This document shows positions 43,752 to 53,014 of a DNA stretch of 64,000 nt, one piece after another. Where the stretch lies: contig JAFEAJ010000044.1 of the NCBI GenBank assembly GCA_018266455.1, positions 43,850 to 107,849 on the forward strand. The letters are read 5' to 3'. The notes beneath the pieces are model-generated. The model searched no databases. It was not told the origin of the DNA and saw nothing but the letters and a program-made list of their open reading frames with translations. A program made the translations under genes and the position numbers. The stretch's first letter is position 1, and every line of letters begins with the position of its first letter. The DNA comes from Bacteroidota bacterium (lineage in GTDB: Bacteria > Bacteroidota > Bacteroidia > Chitinophagales > Chitinophagaceae).

Positions 43752-43970
43752 TTAGATAAAGGGGATATAGTTCCTCTTGTTTGCGAATGTTCTTGTTGCC
43801 GATTTTTTATTCCTTTCTATTTTCCAAATATCTACTGCCTTTAGAATGTTCTTTTCAGACTTGGAAAAATCAGCATCCGATGCGATTGTTTCTTTTACTG
43901 CTTCAGCCAATTGCTGCATTTCATTTTTGTCCAATTGAACCAGCGAGGGCATCAAATTACTACTTTTCAT
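43752..43970 (-). CDS. Small Bacteroidota protein of unknown function
   Basis: 72 aa with no signal or membrane segment. The first half has a leader-like LVQLDKNEMQQLAEAVKETIA; the second has ILKAVDIWKIERNKKSATRTF, a Trp-containing basic helix. Short proteins with a similar 'DLWNIQR' stretch occur in Chitinophagaceae, where their role is unknown. It has its own ATG and a good terminator on the same strand, which supports expression as a single gene. The acidic N-half and basic C-half could suggest a small DNA- or protein-binding factor, but that is only inference. Confidence 0.65.
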   Translation of the reverse strand: MKSSNLMPSLVQLDKNEMQQLAEAVKETIASDADFSKSEKNILKAVDIWKIERNKKSATRTFANKRNYIPFI

Positions 43971-44196
43971 AAATTTTAAATTTTAGGTGAACGAATATTG
44001 AATTTTAAATTTTACACATTAATTGACGAACCATTTTGTTTATACTGGATCATCCAATTCTTGTCAACTTGTTTTTCATTTGCAACACAAAGGTAACGCT
44101 GCTCAAGAGGCCCTGCAAACCATGTTTTGGACGTTTCCATCATTTCAAACCATTGTTATTGTCGTCACAATGTCTTATTTGTTAGTATGTTATAAA

Positions 44197-44238
44197 AAAA
44201 TCAGGTAAGATGACCAAAACGGTTTTCTACCTGATTTT
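44197..44238 (-). terminator. Terminator of the M28 peptidase gene
   Basis: An 11-bp stem, AAAATCAGGTA (44197-44207) with TACCTGATTTT (44228-44238), is followed on the minus strand by a run of T. It lies 42 bp past the stop of the peptidase gene. Confidence 0.75.
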
Positions 44239-44279
44239 CCCTTGCTTTAAAGCATATAAAAAGGCCTGTGAAACGCTTC

Positions 44280-46517
44280 TTATTTCCCCAGTTGATTGGC
44301 GATACCGTCCAGGTATCCCGAGAAATTTTTTATTATTTCTGCATCTGTCTCAATTTGCTCCTGTGCCTCTTTCCAGTTCCTTTGTTCAATTGCTTCTCTG
44401 ATCCCGGGCAGGGTCTTTACTCCATATCCTGTATAGAATCCAGGGGCATAAATAGCATGCTTGTACCAGCCTCGCCGGGGAAGTCCTTTATCAGATAATA
44501 GTTTTTGCTCTGCCCTGTATAGTTCTTTATTTACGTCATCTTGCTTTGCTTCTTCGAGCGTAGTTTTATAAAGTGCATCCGATAAGCTGTGGGTTGATTT
44601 TTCCAATGTTGTCATTGCATTTTGCAGGCTGGAAAAGTTCAGGTAGGGCACTTCATCCTTGCGGGAAGGTGGCAGCAATTTTTCCGCAGTATCAGTAGTA
44701 TGTTCATAATATTTATTCTTAATGAGGGTATTTTCTATTTCTGTGGTTTCACGCATCTGATCGGCCAGCGCCATCACTTCTTTGACATAACCGTTCAATG
44801 TTTTGTACAATGACTTAAAATCGAAAGGCAATTTTTCGGCATTAGCCATGCGCAACGCCATGCGGCCTGCAGTTTTAGCAAGAACAACCCCATAAATAAA
44901 ACTGGGGTCCTTGAATCGGCGATAATTGTCGTACGAATCATAAATAGAATGATATTCGCCTCCAGGGTCTTCCCCTCCAAAACCCAGGTCGAATGTAGGG
45001 ATCCCAAGATGTTGCAGGAAAGCAGAATAATCAGAACCAGAACCCAGCGCTTCAATGCTGATGGTTTTATTTTCCAGCATGTCTTTTTTAAGTCTTTCGC
45101 TTTTGGCCGCAGCGACAATGTTAACTTCCCTTCTGCGCTCCAAGATGCTAATGCCGGTTTCCGGATCGGTTACATCTCTGGCTACTTCGTTCATAAAAGG
45201 CTCTAATGCGTGCGATCCCCCAACTCCTAAAAACCCCCTTCCATTTCCATCAGAGTTAATATAAACAACTGCTTTTTGTTGTAATTCTGCCGCATGATCT
45301 TCTGCCCATTCGGTGGAGCCCATCAGGCTTGGTTCTTCTCCATCCCATGCGCAATAAACAAGAGTGCGCTTTGGTTTCCAGCCTGTCTTTGCCAATTCGC
45401 TCACAGCTTTTGCCTCTTCAAGCATAGCTGCTTGGCCGCTTAGCGGATCGCCCGCTCCATTTACCCATGCATCATGGTGGTTGCCTCGAATGACCCACTC
45501 ATCGGGCCACTCGCTTCCTGGCATTTTGGCAATGATGTTGTTGAGGGTTTTGGTATCCCAGTTGAATTCAAGTTTCAAATGAACGATGGATTTTCCAGGC
45601 CCTATATGATAAGTGAAGGGCAATGCCCCCCTCCATGATTCAGGAGCAACCGGCCCCTGCAATGCACGGAGCAATGGCTCCGCATCGCGATAGCTGATGG
45701 GGAGCACAGGTATTTTCAAAAGATTAGGCGCTTCATTTCTGGCTAAGCGTTTTGCCTCTTTTGTTGAAGCATAGCCGGGGGTCAATGGGTCACCTGGATA
45801 AATAGGCATATCCATTACAGAGCCTCTTTGTACACCATATTCATTCTTAAAGGCCCCTTTAGGGTAAACATCGCCCTCATAATAACCGTCGTTTTTCGGG
45901 TCAGAATAAATAATGCAGCCTATTGCGCCGTGTTCTTGTGCTACTTTGGGTTTTATACCTCTCCACGAATGCCCATATTTTGCTATTACTATCTTTCCTT
46001 TAACGTTGATGCCTAACCGTTCCAGGTATTCATAATCTTGAGGCAGGCCATAGTTTACAAAAACCAATTCACCTGTGACATCTCCATCGGGAGACCAGCA
46101 ATTGTATGTCGGTAACTGTTCGCTGGTTTGATTGGAAGTAGCATCTTCCGGAAAAGCTTTTTCAGCCAGGCCAGCCTTAAATTTAACAGGGCTTGTCATT
46201 TCCAGCAGCCTTGTTTTGGGAGTTGGGAAAAGAACAAAATATTGCGCTACCTGCACATCATAGCCCCAATTTTTGAATTTATCATAAATATAATCTGCAA
46301 CGGCCTTCCCTCCGGGCGAGCCGACATGGTGAGGATGTGCCGACATGTCTTTGATAAACTCCCGGACGTCATCAGCTTTTAAATAACCGTCAAATTTTTC
46401 TTCTGCAGCAAATTGCTGCGTTGCGCTATTGTCATTAAAGCCTGAAAGTTTTTTTGCCTGCGCATTGGATAAAACTGTAAACGACAAAAAAGAGGCTGTG
46501 ATAATAAATCTTCTCAT
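44280..46517 (-). CDS. Secreted M28 peptidase with PA and transferrin-receptor-like dimerisation domains
   Basis: 745 aa related to glutamate carboxypeptidase II. A signal peptide (about 1-19) is followed by an M28 N-part, a protease-associated (PA) insertion (about 150-300, GKIVIAKYGHSWRGIKPKVAQEHGAIG), then the zinc site: NHHDAWVNGAGDP, CAWDGEEPSLMGS (catalytic EE) and FGGEDPGGEYHSIYDSYD. The C-terminal ~130 residues are the helical dimerisation domain. It probably trims acidic or other C-terminal residues from peptides in the periplasm. It is a monocistronic gene with its own terminator. Confidence 0.94.
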   Translation of the reverse strand: MRRFIITASFLSFTVLSNAQAKKLSGFNDNSATQQFAAEEKFDGYLKADDVREFIKDMSAHPHHVGSPGGKAVADYIYDKFKNWGYDVQVAQYFVLFPTPKTRLLEMTSPVKFKAGLAEKAFPEDATSNQTSEQLPTYNCWSPDGDVTGELVFVNYGLPQDYEYLERLGINVKGKIVIAKYGHSWRGIKPKVAQEHGAIGCIIYSDPKNDGYYEGDVYPKGAFKNEYGVQRGSVMDMPIYPGDPLTPGYASTKEAKRLARNEAPNLLKIPVLPISYRDAEPLLRALQGPVAPESWRGALPFTYHIGPGKSIVHLKLEFNWDTKTLNNIIAKMPGSEWPDEWVIRGNHHDAWVNGAGDPLSGQAAMLEEAKAVSELAKTGWKPKRTLVYCAWDGEEPSLMGSTEWAEDHAAELQQKAVVYINSDGNGRGFLGVGGSHALEPFMNEVARDVTDPETGISILERRREVNIVAAAKSERLKKDMLENKTISIEALGSGSDYSAFLQHLGIPTFDLGFGGEDPGGEYHSIYDSYDNYRRFKDPSFIYGVVLAKTAGRMALRMANAEKLPFDFKSLYKTLNGYVKEVMALADQMRETTEIENTLIKNKYYEHTTDTAEKLLPPSRKDEVPYLNFSSLQNAMTTLEKSTHSLSDALYKTTLEEAKQDDVNKELYRAEQKLLSDKGLPRRGWYKHAIYAPGFYTGYGVKTLPGIREAIEQRNWKEAQEQIETDAEIIKNFSGYLDGIANQLGK

Positions 46518-46602
46518 TCAATTAGTTTTTTAAGTGGACAAACAAGAACTGAAATTACAAACAAACATGCTTTTAAAGCAGAGATAATCAAAAATTTGCC
46601 AA

Positions 46603-47109
46603 TCAGAGCCCTTCTCTTAATTTAGCCCAGTGATACGCATCCAATATATGATTGCCTTTTATAATGGATTTTCTATGTATTGCATCAAGCTGAAATCCAT
46701 TTTTCTCCAACACTTTCATGGAAGCAGGATTATTTGAAAATACTTCTGCATAAATGCGGTCGATATCAAAACCTGAAAAAATGTGATTTATTAATAACCG
46801 CACTGCTTCGGTTGCAATGCCCCTGTTCCAAAAGGGTTCTGCAAGCCAGTAACCAATTTCTGCATTTTTCCTGTAAATATTGTCTTTTAATAAAAAGCCG
46901 ATGCCACCGACAATTTGCCCCGTAGCAAGGATTGCAAAATTTGTTACCGGCTCTTTCCCGATATTAAACGACAACCATTGTTCAGCATCTTCTTTTGTAT
47001 ATGGAAAGGGGAAGCCGTCTCTTAATGTTGCGCCAATCTTATCGCTGTTGGCAGCATAGGCCAATGCTTTCGCATCTTCATTTTTCCAAGGCCTGATTTG
47101 TGCTTTCAT
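46603..47109 (-). CDS. GNAT acetyltransferase (RimJ/RimL-like)
   Basis: 168 aa. The acetyl-CoA-binding segment is IGYWLAEPFWNRGIATEAVRLLINHIF, with Q/RxxGxA read as NRGIAT; the C-terminal SMKVLEKNGFQLDA is the usual GNAT end. The substrate, a small amine or a ribosomal protein N-terminus, cannot be determined. Its first 32 bp overlap the 3' end of mgsA, which indicates an operon with translational coupling. Confidence 0.9.
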   Translation of the reverse strand: MKAQIRPWKNEDAKALAYAANSDKIGATLRDGFPFPYTKEDAEQWLSFNIGKEPVTNFAILATGQIVGGIGFLLKDNIYRKNAEIGYWLAEPFWNRGIATEAVRLLINHIFSGFDIDRIYAEVFSNNPASMKVLEKNGFQLDAIHRKSIIKGNHILDAYHWAKLREGL

Positions 47110-47557
47110 TTTTGAGCCTTTTCAGATACAGGTTGTAGTCGGGAACGATTACTTCATAATCGGTGTACATTAACGGGGAAGTGAGAAGAAAATCTGCTGT
47201 TGCCCTGTCACAGGCAAAAGGGATGTTCCAAACAACACCGAGGCGCAGCAGCGCTTTAATATCAGGATCGTGCGGCTGGGCTTCCATGGGATCCCAGAAG
47301 AAAATCAGCACGTCAATTTTCCCGTCGGCAATATGAGCGCCGATTTGCTGATCGCCACCCAGGGGGCCACTTAGGAATTTCGTGATTTTCTGCTTGAGCG
47401 CTTCTTCCAGCAAAGCCCCGGTAGTGCCAGTTGCATATAATTTATGTTTCGATAATGCCAATTTATTGTAAATGGCCCATTCGATCAATTCATGTTTTTT
47501 GTTATCATGAGCAACCAGTGCAATTCTTTTACAAGCTGCTATTTTTCGGTTATGCAT
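47078..47557 (-). CDS. mgsA: Methylglyoxal synthase
   Basis: 159 aa. It converts dihydroxyacetone phosphate to methylglyoxal and phosphate, a glycolytic bypass used under phosphate limitation. The phosphate-binding ATGTTG and SGPLGGDQQIGA loops, the WDPMEAQPHDPDIKALLRL segment (with catalytic His) and PFACDRATADF are all present. The GNAT gene overlaps its end. It is divergent from the T9SS cargo gene. Confidence 0.96.
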   Translation of the reverse strand: MHNRKIAACKRIALVAHDNKKHELIEWAIYNKLALSKHKLYATGTTGALLEEALKQKITKFLSGPLGGDQQIGAHIADGKIDVLIFFWDPMEAQPHDPDIKALLRLGVVWNIPFACDRATADFLLTSPLMYTDYEVIVPDYNLYLKRLKNESTNQALEK

Positions 47558-47669
47558 ATCTTTTTAATTTTTTAAGGATATGTTGGTGCAAAAGATAAAC
47601 TCTTTTAAGAAGACTATAACAAAGATCAAAAAATTATTTCCCCAACAATTGCGTTATATCGGCACAAAA

Positions 47670-47698
47670 TTTGTTTATGAATCGGCTCGTTACTTTCT
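47670..47698 (+). promoter_or_regulatory. Possible promoter of the T9SS cargo gene
   Basis: TTTG at 47670-47673, 17 nt spacer, TACTTTCT at 47691-47698 (TAnnTTTG with one mismatch). The ATG at 47712 follows 13 nt later. Confidence 0.4.
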
Positions 47699-47711
47699 AC
47701 TAACCACATTA

Positions 47712-48338
47712 ATGAAAAAGTTTTTCTGGCTTACCTTAACCCTGGGAGCCTTTTGCCTGGCAACAAGCGCACAACAGGCAAAAGACCCTGTAGCTGATCT
47801 GCTCCTCCGGCAGGTAAAGCAGCGTTCATTATTTGCCACATTTAGTTTCCAAATAAAAGACCTCAATAAAATACTCCTTCATTGGACGATTGACAGCGCG
47901 GCTAATAATGATTATTTCATTGTTGAGCGCGGAAATGACACTGCTCATTTTGAAACTTTAGAGGTTTTGAAAAGAATAAATACAGTCGTTAGCTATGAAC
48001 TGGCAGACAATAATGCATTAACCGGGTTCAATTATTACAGGATAAAATGTATTGATGGCACAGGACAATCGATTTATTCGAATACATTACAAGTAAGTGC
48101 AGGAAAAACAGAATTCAAATTTTATCCGAACCCCGCAGATAAGCTGCTTATTGTTGAAACAGAACATAGCTCAGAGCTGCAAATACTTAACCCAATGGGG
48201 GCGATTCTTATTGCTCAACAATTGCAGCGTGGTGTTCAAATCGTTAATGTGTCTTCTTTAGAAAGGGGGGAATACATCATCCGGGCAGTCGACAAGATAA
48301 ACAACAAAGTAATTTTGGAGCACCTGCTAAAAAATTGA
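47712..48338 (+). CDS. Secreted protein with T9SS C-terminal sorting domain
   Basis: 208 aa. A signal peptide (about 1-20, ending ATSAQQ) is followed by a beta-rich domain (ILLHWTIDSAANNDYFIVERG, a common fibronectin-like prelude) and, from about residue 135, a type A sorting domain: FKFYPNPADKLLIVETE, LQILNPMG, SLERGEYIIRA, then a short hydrophobic/basic C-terminus. This directs passage through the type IX system to the cell surface. The window contains no T9SS machinery gene. The ATG at 47712 is chosen because the signal peptide starts there; the frame is open from 47580. Confidence 0.88.
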   Translation: MKKFFWLTLTLGAFCLATSAQQAKDPVADLLLRQVKQRSLFATFSFQIKDLNKILLHWTIDSAANNDYFIVERGNDTAHFETLEVLKRINTVVSYELADNNALTGFNYYRIKCIDGTGQSIYSNTLQVSAGKTEFKFYPNPADKLLIVETEHSSELQILNPMGAILIAQQLQRGVQIVNVSSLERGEYIIRAVDKINNKVILEHLLKN

Positions 48339-48446
48339 TTTTTTGGGGGATACGTAAAAAATAAATTACCTTAAAATACTATTGCAGAATTGATTTTCAT
48401 CAATTATCTTTACCTCGGTTTTTCATAGGATATTGGATTTTAAACC

Positions 48447-48478
48447 GGGGTTGAATTTCTATTCATGCCCCTTTTTTA
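48447..48478 (+). terminator. Terminator of the T9SS cargo gene
   Basis: A nested stem, GGGG (48447-48450) and GAAT with ATTC and CCCC (48468-48471), is followed by TTTTTTATTTT. It lies ~110 bp beyond the stop. Confidence 0.55.
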
Positions 48479-48512
48479 TTTTGAATCGTTTTGCCTCCAA
48501 AATAATAAAATG

Positions 48513-48545
48513 AATAGCCCCGGACGATTCCTCTCCAGGGCTATT
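48513..48545 (-). terminator. Terminator of recA
   Basis: An 8-bp stem, AATAGCCC (48513-48520) with GGGCTATT (48538-48545), is followed on the minus strand by CATTTTATTATTTT, just beyond the recA stop. Confidence 0.65.
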
Positions 48546-48572
48546 TCTTCCTAAGCCGTTGCTATTCAAAAA

Positions 48573-49577
48573 CTAACCTGCAGCCTGCATCTCTTTTACC
48601 TTTTCCCTGATTTTTGCTTCAACCTGTGCTGCCAGCTCAGGGTTATCGTGCAACAATTGTTTGACGGTATCTCGTCCCTGGCCTAATTTGTCGGTACCGT
48701 AGCTGAACCAGCTACCGCTTTTTTGAATGATGCCAAGCTCAACGCCCATATCGATTATTTCGCCCATTTTTGAAATACCTTCGCCAAAGACAATGTCAAA
48801 TTCAGCATTGCGGAAAGGCGGGGCAACTTTGTTTTTTACCACTTTTACCTTTACCCGGTTCCCGACCGCCTCTTCTCCGTCTTTTATTTGAGCCATCCTG
48901 CGGATATCGAGGCGTACAGAGGCGTAAAATTTAAGCGCATTCCCACCTGTTGTTGTTTCCGGGTTACCAAACATGACACCAATTTTTTCGCGCAACTGGT
49001 TAATAAAAATACAGATCGTATTCGTTTTGCTGATGGTAGCTGTTAACTTCCTTAACGCTTGCGACATTAATCTTGCCTGCAAGCCCATTTTGCTATCGCC
49101 CATTTCTCCTTCCAGCTCACCCTTGGGAACCAATGCAGCGACCGAGTCAATCACCACAACATCCAGCGCCCCGGAAAGGATAAGCCGGTCAGCAATTTCA
49201 AGCGCCTGTTCGCCATAGTCAGGTTGAGATATGAGGAGGTTGTCAATATCAACTCCAAGCTTCTGGGCATAAGAACTATCGAAGGCATGCTCAGCATCAA
49301 TGATAGCACACATGCCGCCTTTTTTCTGGGCCTCTGCTATAACATGTGTGGCAATTGTTGTCTTGCCCGAAGATTCGGGGCCGTAAATTTCAATTACACG
49401 GCCTCTTGGCAAGCCCCCAACCCCTAAAGCCACATCAAGCCCTATAGAGCCAGTTGATACCACTTCCATTGGTTCCTGGCTACGTTCATTCATCATCATT
49501 ACGCTTCCTTTCCCAAAATCCTTATCTATCTTATCTATCGTAAGCTTTAAAGCCTTTAATTTTTCTGCATTTGACAT
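48573..49577 (-). CDS. recA: Recombinase RecA
   Basis: 334 aa. Walker [10 protein letters not shown] is at residues 66-74, Walker B includes [10 protein letters not shown], and the [22 protein letters not shown] segment holds loop L2 and the conserved Gln of RecA. The protein forms filaments on single-stranded DNA for strand exchange and, in many bacteria, triggers LexA cleavage. No lexA is in the window. A TAnnTTTG-like box is upstream; I found no sure LexA site. Confidence 0.98.
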   Translation of the reverse strand: MSNAEKLKALKLTIDKIDKDFGKGSVMMMNERSQEPMEVVSTGSIGLDVALGVGGLPRGRVIEIYGPESSGKTTIATHVIAEAQKKGGMCAIIDAEHAFDSSYAQKLGVDIDNLLISQPDYGEQALEIADRLILSGALDVVVIDSVAALVPKGELEGEMGDSKMGLQARLMSQALRKLTATISKTNTICIFINQLREKIGVMFGNPETTTGGNALKFYASVRLDIRRMAQIKDGEEAVGNRVKVKVVKNKVAPPFRNAEFDIVFGEGISKMGEIIDMGVELGIIQKSGSWFSYGTDKLGQGRDTVKQLLHDNPELAAQVEAKIREKVKEMQAAG

Positions 49578-49614
49578 GGCATGTATTTTTTATTGTTCAA
49601 AATTATGGATTCTA

Positions 49615-49622
49615 CAAATGTA
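49615..49622 (-). promoter_or_regulatory. -7 element of recA
   Basis: On the minus strand TACATTTG fits TAnnTTTG, 37 nt before the recA ATG, with a TTAG about 20 nt upstream as a weak -33 box. Confidence 0.45.
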
Positions 49623-49881
49623 GGATAATTATCTTATAATAACTAATTTTTTTAGTATTTTTCAAGCTAACTTCTTTGGAAGTGGCTTTTGGGTTACGGT
49701 TTATGGCAACCCGTTAACCATTTTGTTTTTGCGACAAGGGTATGCCTGGTTTTCTAACTTCGAAGTGTGAAAAACTCAAAAAACCGGGTTTAAAAAAAGA
49801 TTTCTTGAGCCATTCTTGCTGCAAATAGACAATTAAATTAGCAACAAGCCAATACTCCTTTTGAGGTATTGTTTAATGTTT

Positions 49882-51657
49882 TTATTTTCTTTTTTCAGCC
49901 CATGCATCCATTTTCTTTTCCAGCACCTGCAACGGCATGGCACCATCTTTCAAAATCTCATCATGAAAACCTGAAATGCTGAATTTGCTGCCAAGCTGCT
50001 GTTCATATTTATTTCGTAGCTCTCTTATCTTCAATGCCCCTATTTTGTAGCCCAACGCCTGGCCGGGAATTGCCATGTACCTTTCAATTTCTGCAGTGGC
50101 GCCTTCCTCGCTGATTTGTTCATTATCTGTCATGTATTTGATGGCTTGCTCGCGTGTCATGTTTTTGTTGTGAATGGCAACATCGACCACCAACCTTATT
50201 GCCCGATGGATTTCATCTCCCAATGCGCCCATGTATTGGTAAGGATCAGTATATAGCCCAAGTTCTTTGCCAAGAGATTCGCAATACAGCGCCCAGCCTT
50301 CAATATATGCATTATTGCCACCAAAGCGGCGAAATTTCGGAAGCAAAGTATCTTCCTGCTGCAGCGAAATTTGATAATGGTGCCCGGGGATTGCTTCGTG
50401 CAAAAAAAGCGATTCCATTCCTGACGTGGTGTTGAATTTTGTGGCATCCAAAATCGGAACATAAAAAATGCCGGGCCTTGTCCCATCTGCAGAGCCTTGA
50501 AAATATTCGGCACTGGCACTTGCTGCACGGAACGCTTCTGTTTGCCTGATCTCAAAAGGTGTTCTTGGAACATGGATGAACATCTTTTTTAAATTGGGCT
50601 CCATTCTTTGATGGATGGCTTTAAATGCATCGAGCACTTCTTTCGGCGTTTTATATGGCATGAATTTTTTGTCTGTCTTCATATATTCAAAAAAAGAGGA
50701 CAGGTCTCCTTTGAAGCCAACCGAATTTTTCACGCTGTCCATAATTTTTCTGATTCGCGCAACTTCATTCAGCCCTGTCTGGTAAATTTCTTCTGATGAT
50801 TTGTTTGTTGTGGTTTGATCTCTAATCAAAAAGTTGTAGTAGGCGTCACCGTTAGGAATGGCATTAATGCCTGAAGTTGTTCTTGATTTCGGCAGGTATT
50901 CGTTCTTTAAAAAATCGGAAAGTTTTTTGTAAGAAGGAACGAGCTGCTCTTTGATCAGCTTTGTGAACGCTTGTTTTATTTTTGATGAATCTGCGCCTAC
51001 CGGGATTTTCTTAACCGGCCCCCAAAAAATACTTTTCTCAACATCATCAGTCACCATATCTTGCATCTGGGGGATTATTTTCACAACCAGCGAATGAGGG
51101 AGCACAATATTTGAGTCAATCCCCTTTTTGAAATAAGCAATAGCGCTATCTGCCCAGTTGCTGAATGCTGTTGCGCGTTTTATCCAGTCTTCATAATCTT
51201 TTGTTGTCGTGAAAGGTTGTGCTCCGTCTCCGCTCCCCAGTTCTGCCATGGTTAAAGGCAGCCCCCCAAATTGGTTAAAAGGCAAATAGTTTTCATGGAA
51301 ATCAGTCAGCCTTTGCAGGTTCATTGACAGCTCTCTTTTTAAAATGTCGTAACTGATTCGGTCATTATCATTAAGGCGCTTTCTGCTGAAGTGCATTAAT
51401 GAATCCATATAGTTCTTATAAAAAGTTTTCAGGGAATCCCTGTAGGTATCAGATATATCAACAGGTAACAGATCATTATAGCGGGGATCTCCGTTCTGAG
51501 TTGCCGCCAATGGATTAAATTTAAGCCCCTGTTCATAATAATTATCCAAAAGAAGTGCAAACTGTTTGTCAGGGGCTTCTTCGGCTTGTTTTTTGTCCAT
51601 AAGCTTACAAGATGATGCAAAGGCAATAATTGCAACGGTTAAAATGTATCGGAGCAT
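49882..51657 (-). CDS. DUF885 lipoprotein (probable metallopeptidase)
   Basis: 591 aa. The signal peptide ends in a lipobox (IAFASSC, Cys at residue 17), so it is anchored in a membrane and faces the periplasm. The DUF885 core has LFLHEAIPGHHYQ, in which HExxxxH-like residues probably bind zinc, and a following AYIEGWALYCESLGKELG helix with a candidate Glu ligand. The C-terminal helical region is typical. Its peptide substrates are unknown. The 304-bp stretch between it and recA holds the recA promoter and little else. Confidence 0.88.
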   Translation of the reverse strand: MLRYILTVAIIAFASSCKLMDKKQAEEAPDKQFALLLDNYYEQGLKFNPLAATQNGDPRYNDLLPVDISDTYRDSLKTFYKNYMDSLMHFSRKRLNDNDRISYDILKRELSMNLQRLTDFHENYLPFNQFGGLPLTMAELGSGDGAQPFTTTKDYEDWIKRATAFSNWADSAIAYFKKGIDSNIVLPHSLVVKIIPQMQDMVTDDVEKSIFWGPVKKIPVGADSSKIKQAFTKLIKEQLVPSYKKLSDFLKNEYLPKSRTTSGINAIPNGDAYYNFLIRDQTTTNKSSEEIYQTGLNEVARIRKIMDSVKNSVGFKGDLSSFFEYMKTDKKFMPYKTPKEVLDAFKAIHQRMEPNLKKMFIHVPRTPFEIRQTEAFRAASASAEYFQGSADGTRPGIFYVPILDATKFNTTSGMESLFLHEAIPGHHYQISLQQEDTLLPKFRRFGGNNAYIEGWALYCESLGKELGLYTDPYQYMGALGDEIHRAIRLVVDVAIHNKNMTREQAIKYMTDNEQISEEGATAEIERYMAIPGQALGYKIGALKIRELRNKYEQQLGSKFSISGFHDEILKDGAMPLQVLEKKMDAWAEKRK

Positions 51658-51765
51658 AAAATTTAAAAAATAAAGCTAATAAATATTTTTTGGGGTGATG
51701 GTGTATCTTTATTGTCAAACATACCAATGTTTTTTTGTTATTATTTTTAATTTAAAAAATATTTT

Positions 51766-52653
51766 ATGAGGCCCAGTCTAATTTTATTAGTTAGTGTTTC
51801 TTCCGTTTTGTTGGTTTCTTGTGTGAGCAGTAAAAAATTTAAAACCGCCCAGGCCCAGGCTCAGGCTCAATACGATTCATTAAATGGGTTATATACACGA
51901 GCACAGGGAGATTTGAAAAATTGCAGTGATGAAAATAATGACAATACTAAGAAAAGAGCGGAACTGCAGTCAGAAGTGGATGGCCTGAAAAAACAGGTTG
52001 CATTTTTAAAAGAAAACAATAACCAGGCATTGAAGCAATTGCAGGATATGTCAGTTATTTCCAGCACACAGGCGGAGAGCATAAAAAAATCCCTTGAAAA
52101 TATGGGCGCCAAAGATGCATATATCCAAACACTTCAGCAGGCGATAGCGCATAAAGATTCATTGAATATGGCGCTTGTGATGAATTTAAAAGGCGCTATC
52201 GGCAACATTGATGACAAAGACATCAATATCAAAGTCGATAAGGGCGTTGTGTACATCGATATCTCTGACAAGCTGTTGTTCAATAGCGGGAAGTATGAGG
52301 TTACTGCTAAAGCAAAAACGGTTTTGGGCAAGGTTGCCCAGGTTCTGAAAAACCAGCCCGATATTGAATTTATGGTAGAAGGGCACACAGACAATGTTCC
52401 TTTCAAAAGCAATGGTATTTTGCTGGACAATTGGGACCTTAGCGTTAAACGTGCAACTTCTGTAGTAAGGATCCTGCAAAATGAATATGGCATACCGCCA
52501 GCCCACATGACCGCTGCCGGAAGAAGCGAATATTTGCCGGTCACTGAAAATGACACTCCGGAAGGCCGCGCAGCAAATCGCCGCACGAGGATTGTGATAT
52601 TGCCTCAGCTCGACCAGTTTTTTAAGCTGCTGGAGCCCAATCGCAAAGGATAA
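51766..52653 (+). CDS. OmpA-family lipoprotein with coiled coil
   Basis: 295 aa. The signal sequence ends VLLVSC (Cys at 19), giving an outer-membrane lipoprotein. An AQAQAQAQ stretch and a long coiled coil (about 30-130) follow, then the OmpA peptidoglycan-binding domain (about 160-285): LLFNSGKYEVTAKAKTVL, VEGHTDNVPF with the conserved Asp, and ANRRTRIVILP. It should link the outer membrane to the cell wall. A terminator follows. Confidence 0.94.
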   Translation: MRPSLILLVSVSSVLLVSCVSSKKFKTAQAQAQAQYDSLNGLYTRAQGDLKNCSDENNDNTKKRAELQSEVDGLKKQVAFLKENNNQALKQLQDMSVISSTQAESIKKSLENMGAKDAYIQTLQQAIAHKDSLNMALVMNLKGAIGNIDDKDINIKVDKGVVYIDISDKLLFNSGKYEVTAKAKTVLGKVAQVLKNQPDIEFMVEGHTDNVPFKSNGILLDNWDLSVKRATSVVRILQNEYGIPPAHMTAAGRSEYLPVTENDTPEGRAANRRTRIVILPQLDQFFKLLEPNRKG

Positions 52654-52674
52654 AACTCTTTTTTGCTGGTATGC

Positions 52675-52713
52675 AAAAGCCGTTTAAAGATGGCTCTTTT
52701 AAATTTTTTTTTG
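52675..52713 (+). terminator. Terminator of the OmpA-family gene
   Basis: AAAAGCC (52675-52681) pairs with GGCTCTTTT (52692-52700) with one bulged C, followed by TTTTTTTTT. Confidence 0.6.
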
Positions 52714-52788
52714 CGTTACGAAATTTGTAATTAACGGATGGCGTAAAAATTTTCTAAAAAAATAGGGCCAAATGAGAACATGGCGCTA

Positions 52789-52942
52789 AGAAGCAGTCTG
52801 AAAATGATTATTGGAACAACCATCAGGCTTAATCTTTTCCAAAGCTTATACAGGATTGCCCGATTTATCATCAAATTACAAGCTTTGGAAAAGTTAGGCC
52901 GCTTTTTATGAAATTCTTGAAATCATTTTTAGACTGCTTTTA
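52789..52942. repeat. ~154-bp nested imperfect inverted repeat (foldback / MITE-like)
   Basis: Outer arms AAGCAGTCTGAAAATGATT (52791-52809) and the complement near 52919-52939 match at 18 of 19 positions. Inner arms AGGCTTAATCTTTTCCAAAG... (52825-52847) and 52880-52900 match over ~20 of 23. The loop is ~32 nt. GCTA occurs just outside both ends (52785-52788 and 52943-52946), which could be a 4-bp target duplication. No coding capacity is seen. It lies between the ompA-like terminator and the GH25 gene; it could be a non-autonomous element, a large hairpin, or a regulatory structure. Confidence 0.6.
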
Positions 52943-53014
52943 GCTATTTCACCCAATGATGGCAAAGAAAATTTAAGCGATAAGGCTTTTCTGAAATTAT
53001 ATTTGCGCTCACCT

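Noticed and set aside
49860..49885. CAATAC/GTATTG hairpin at the end of the DUF885 gene
   Set aside because: The stem has mismatches and no clear T-run on the minus strand, so it is too weak to call.
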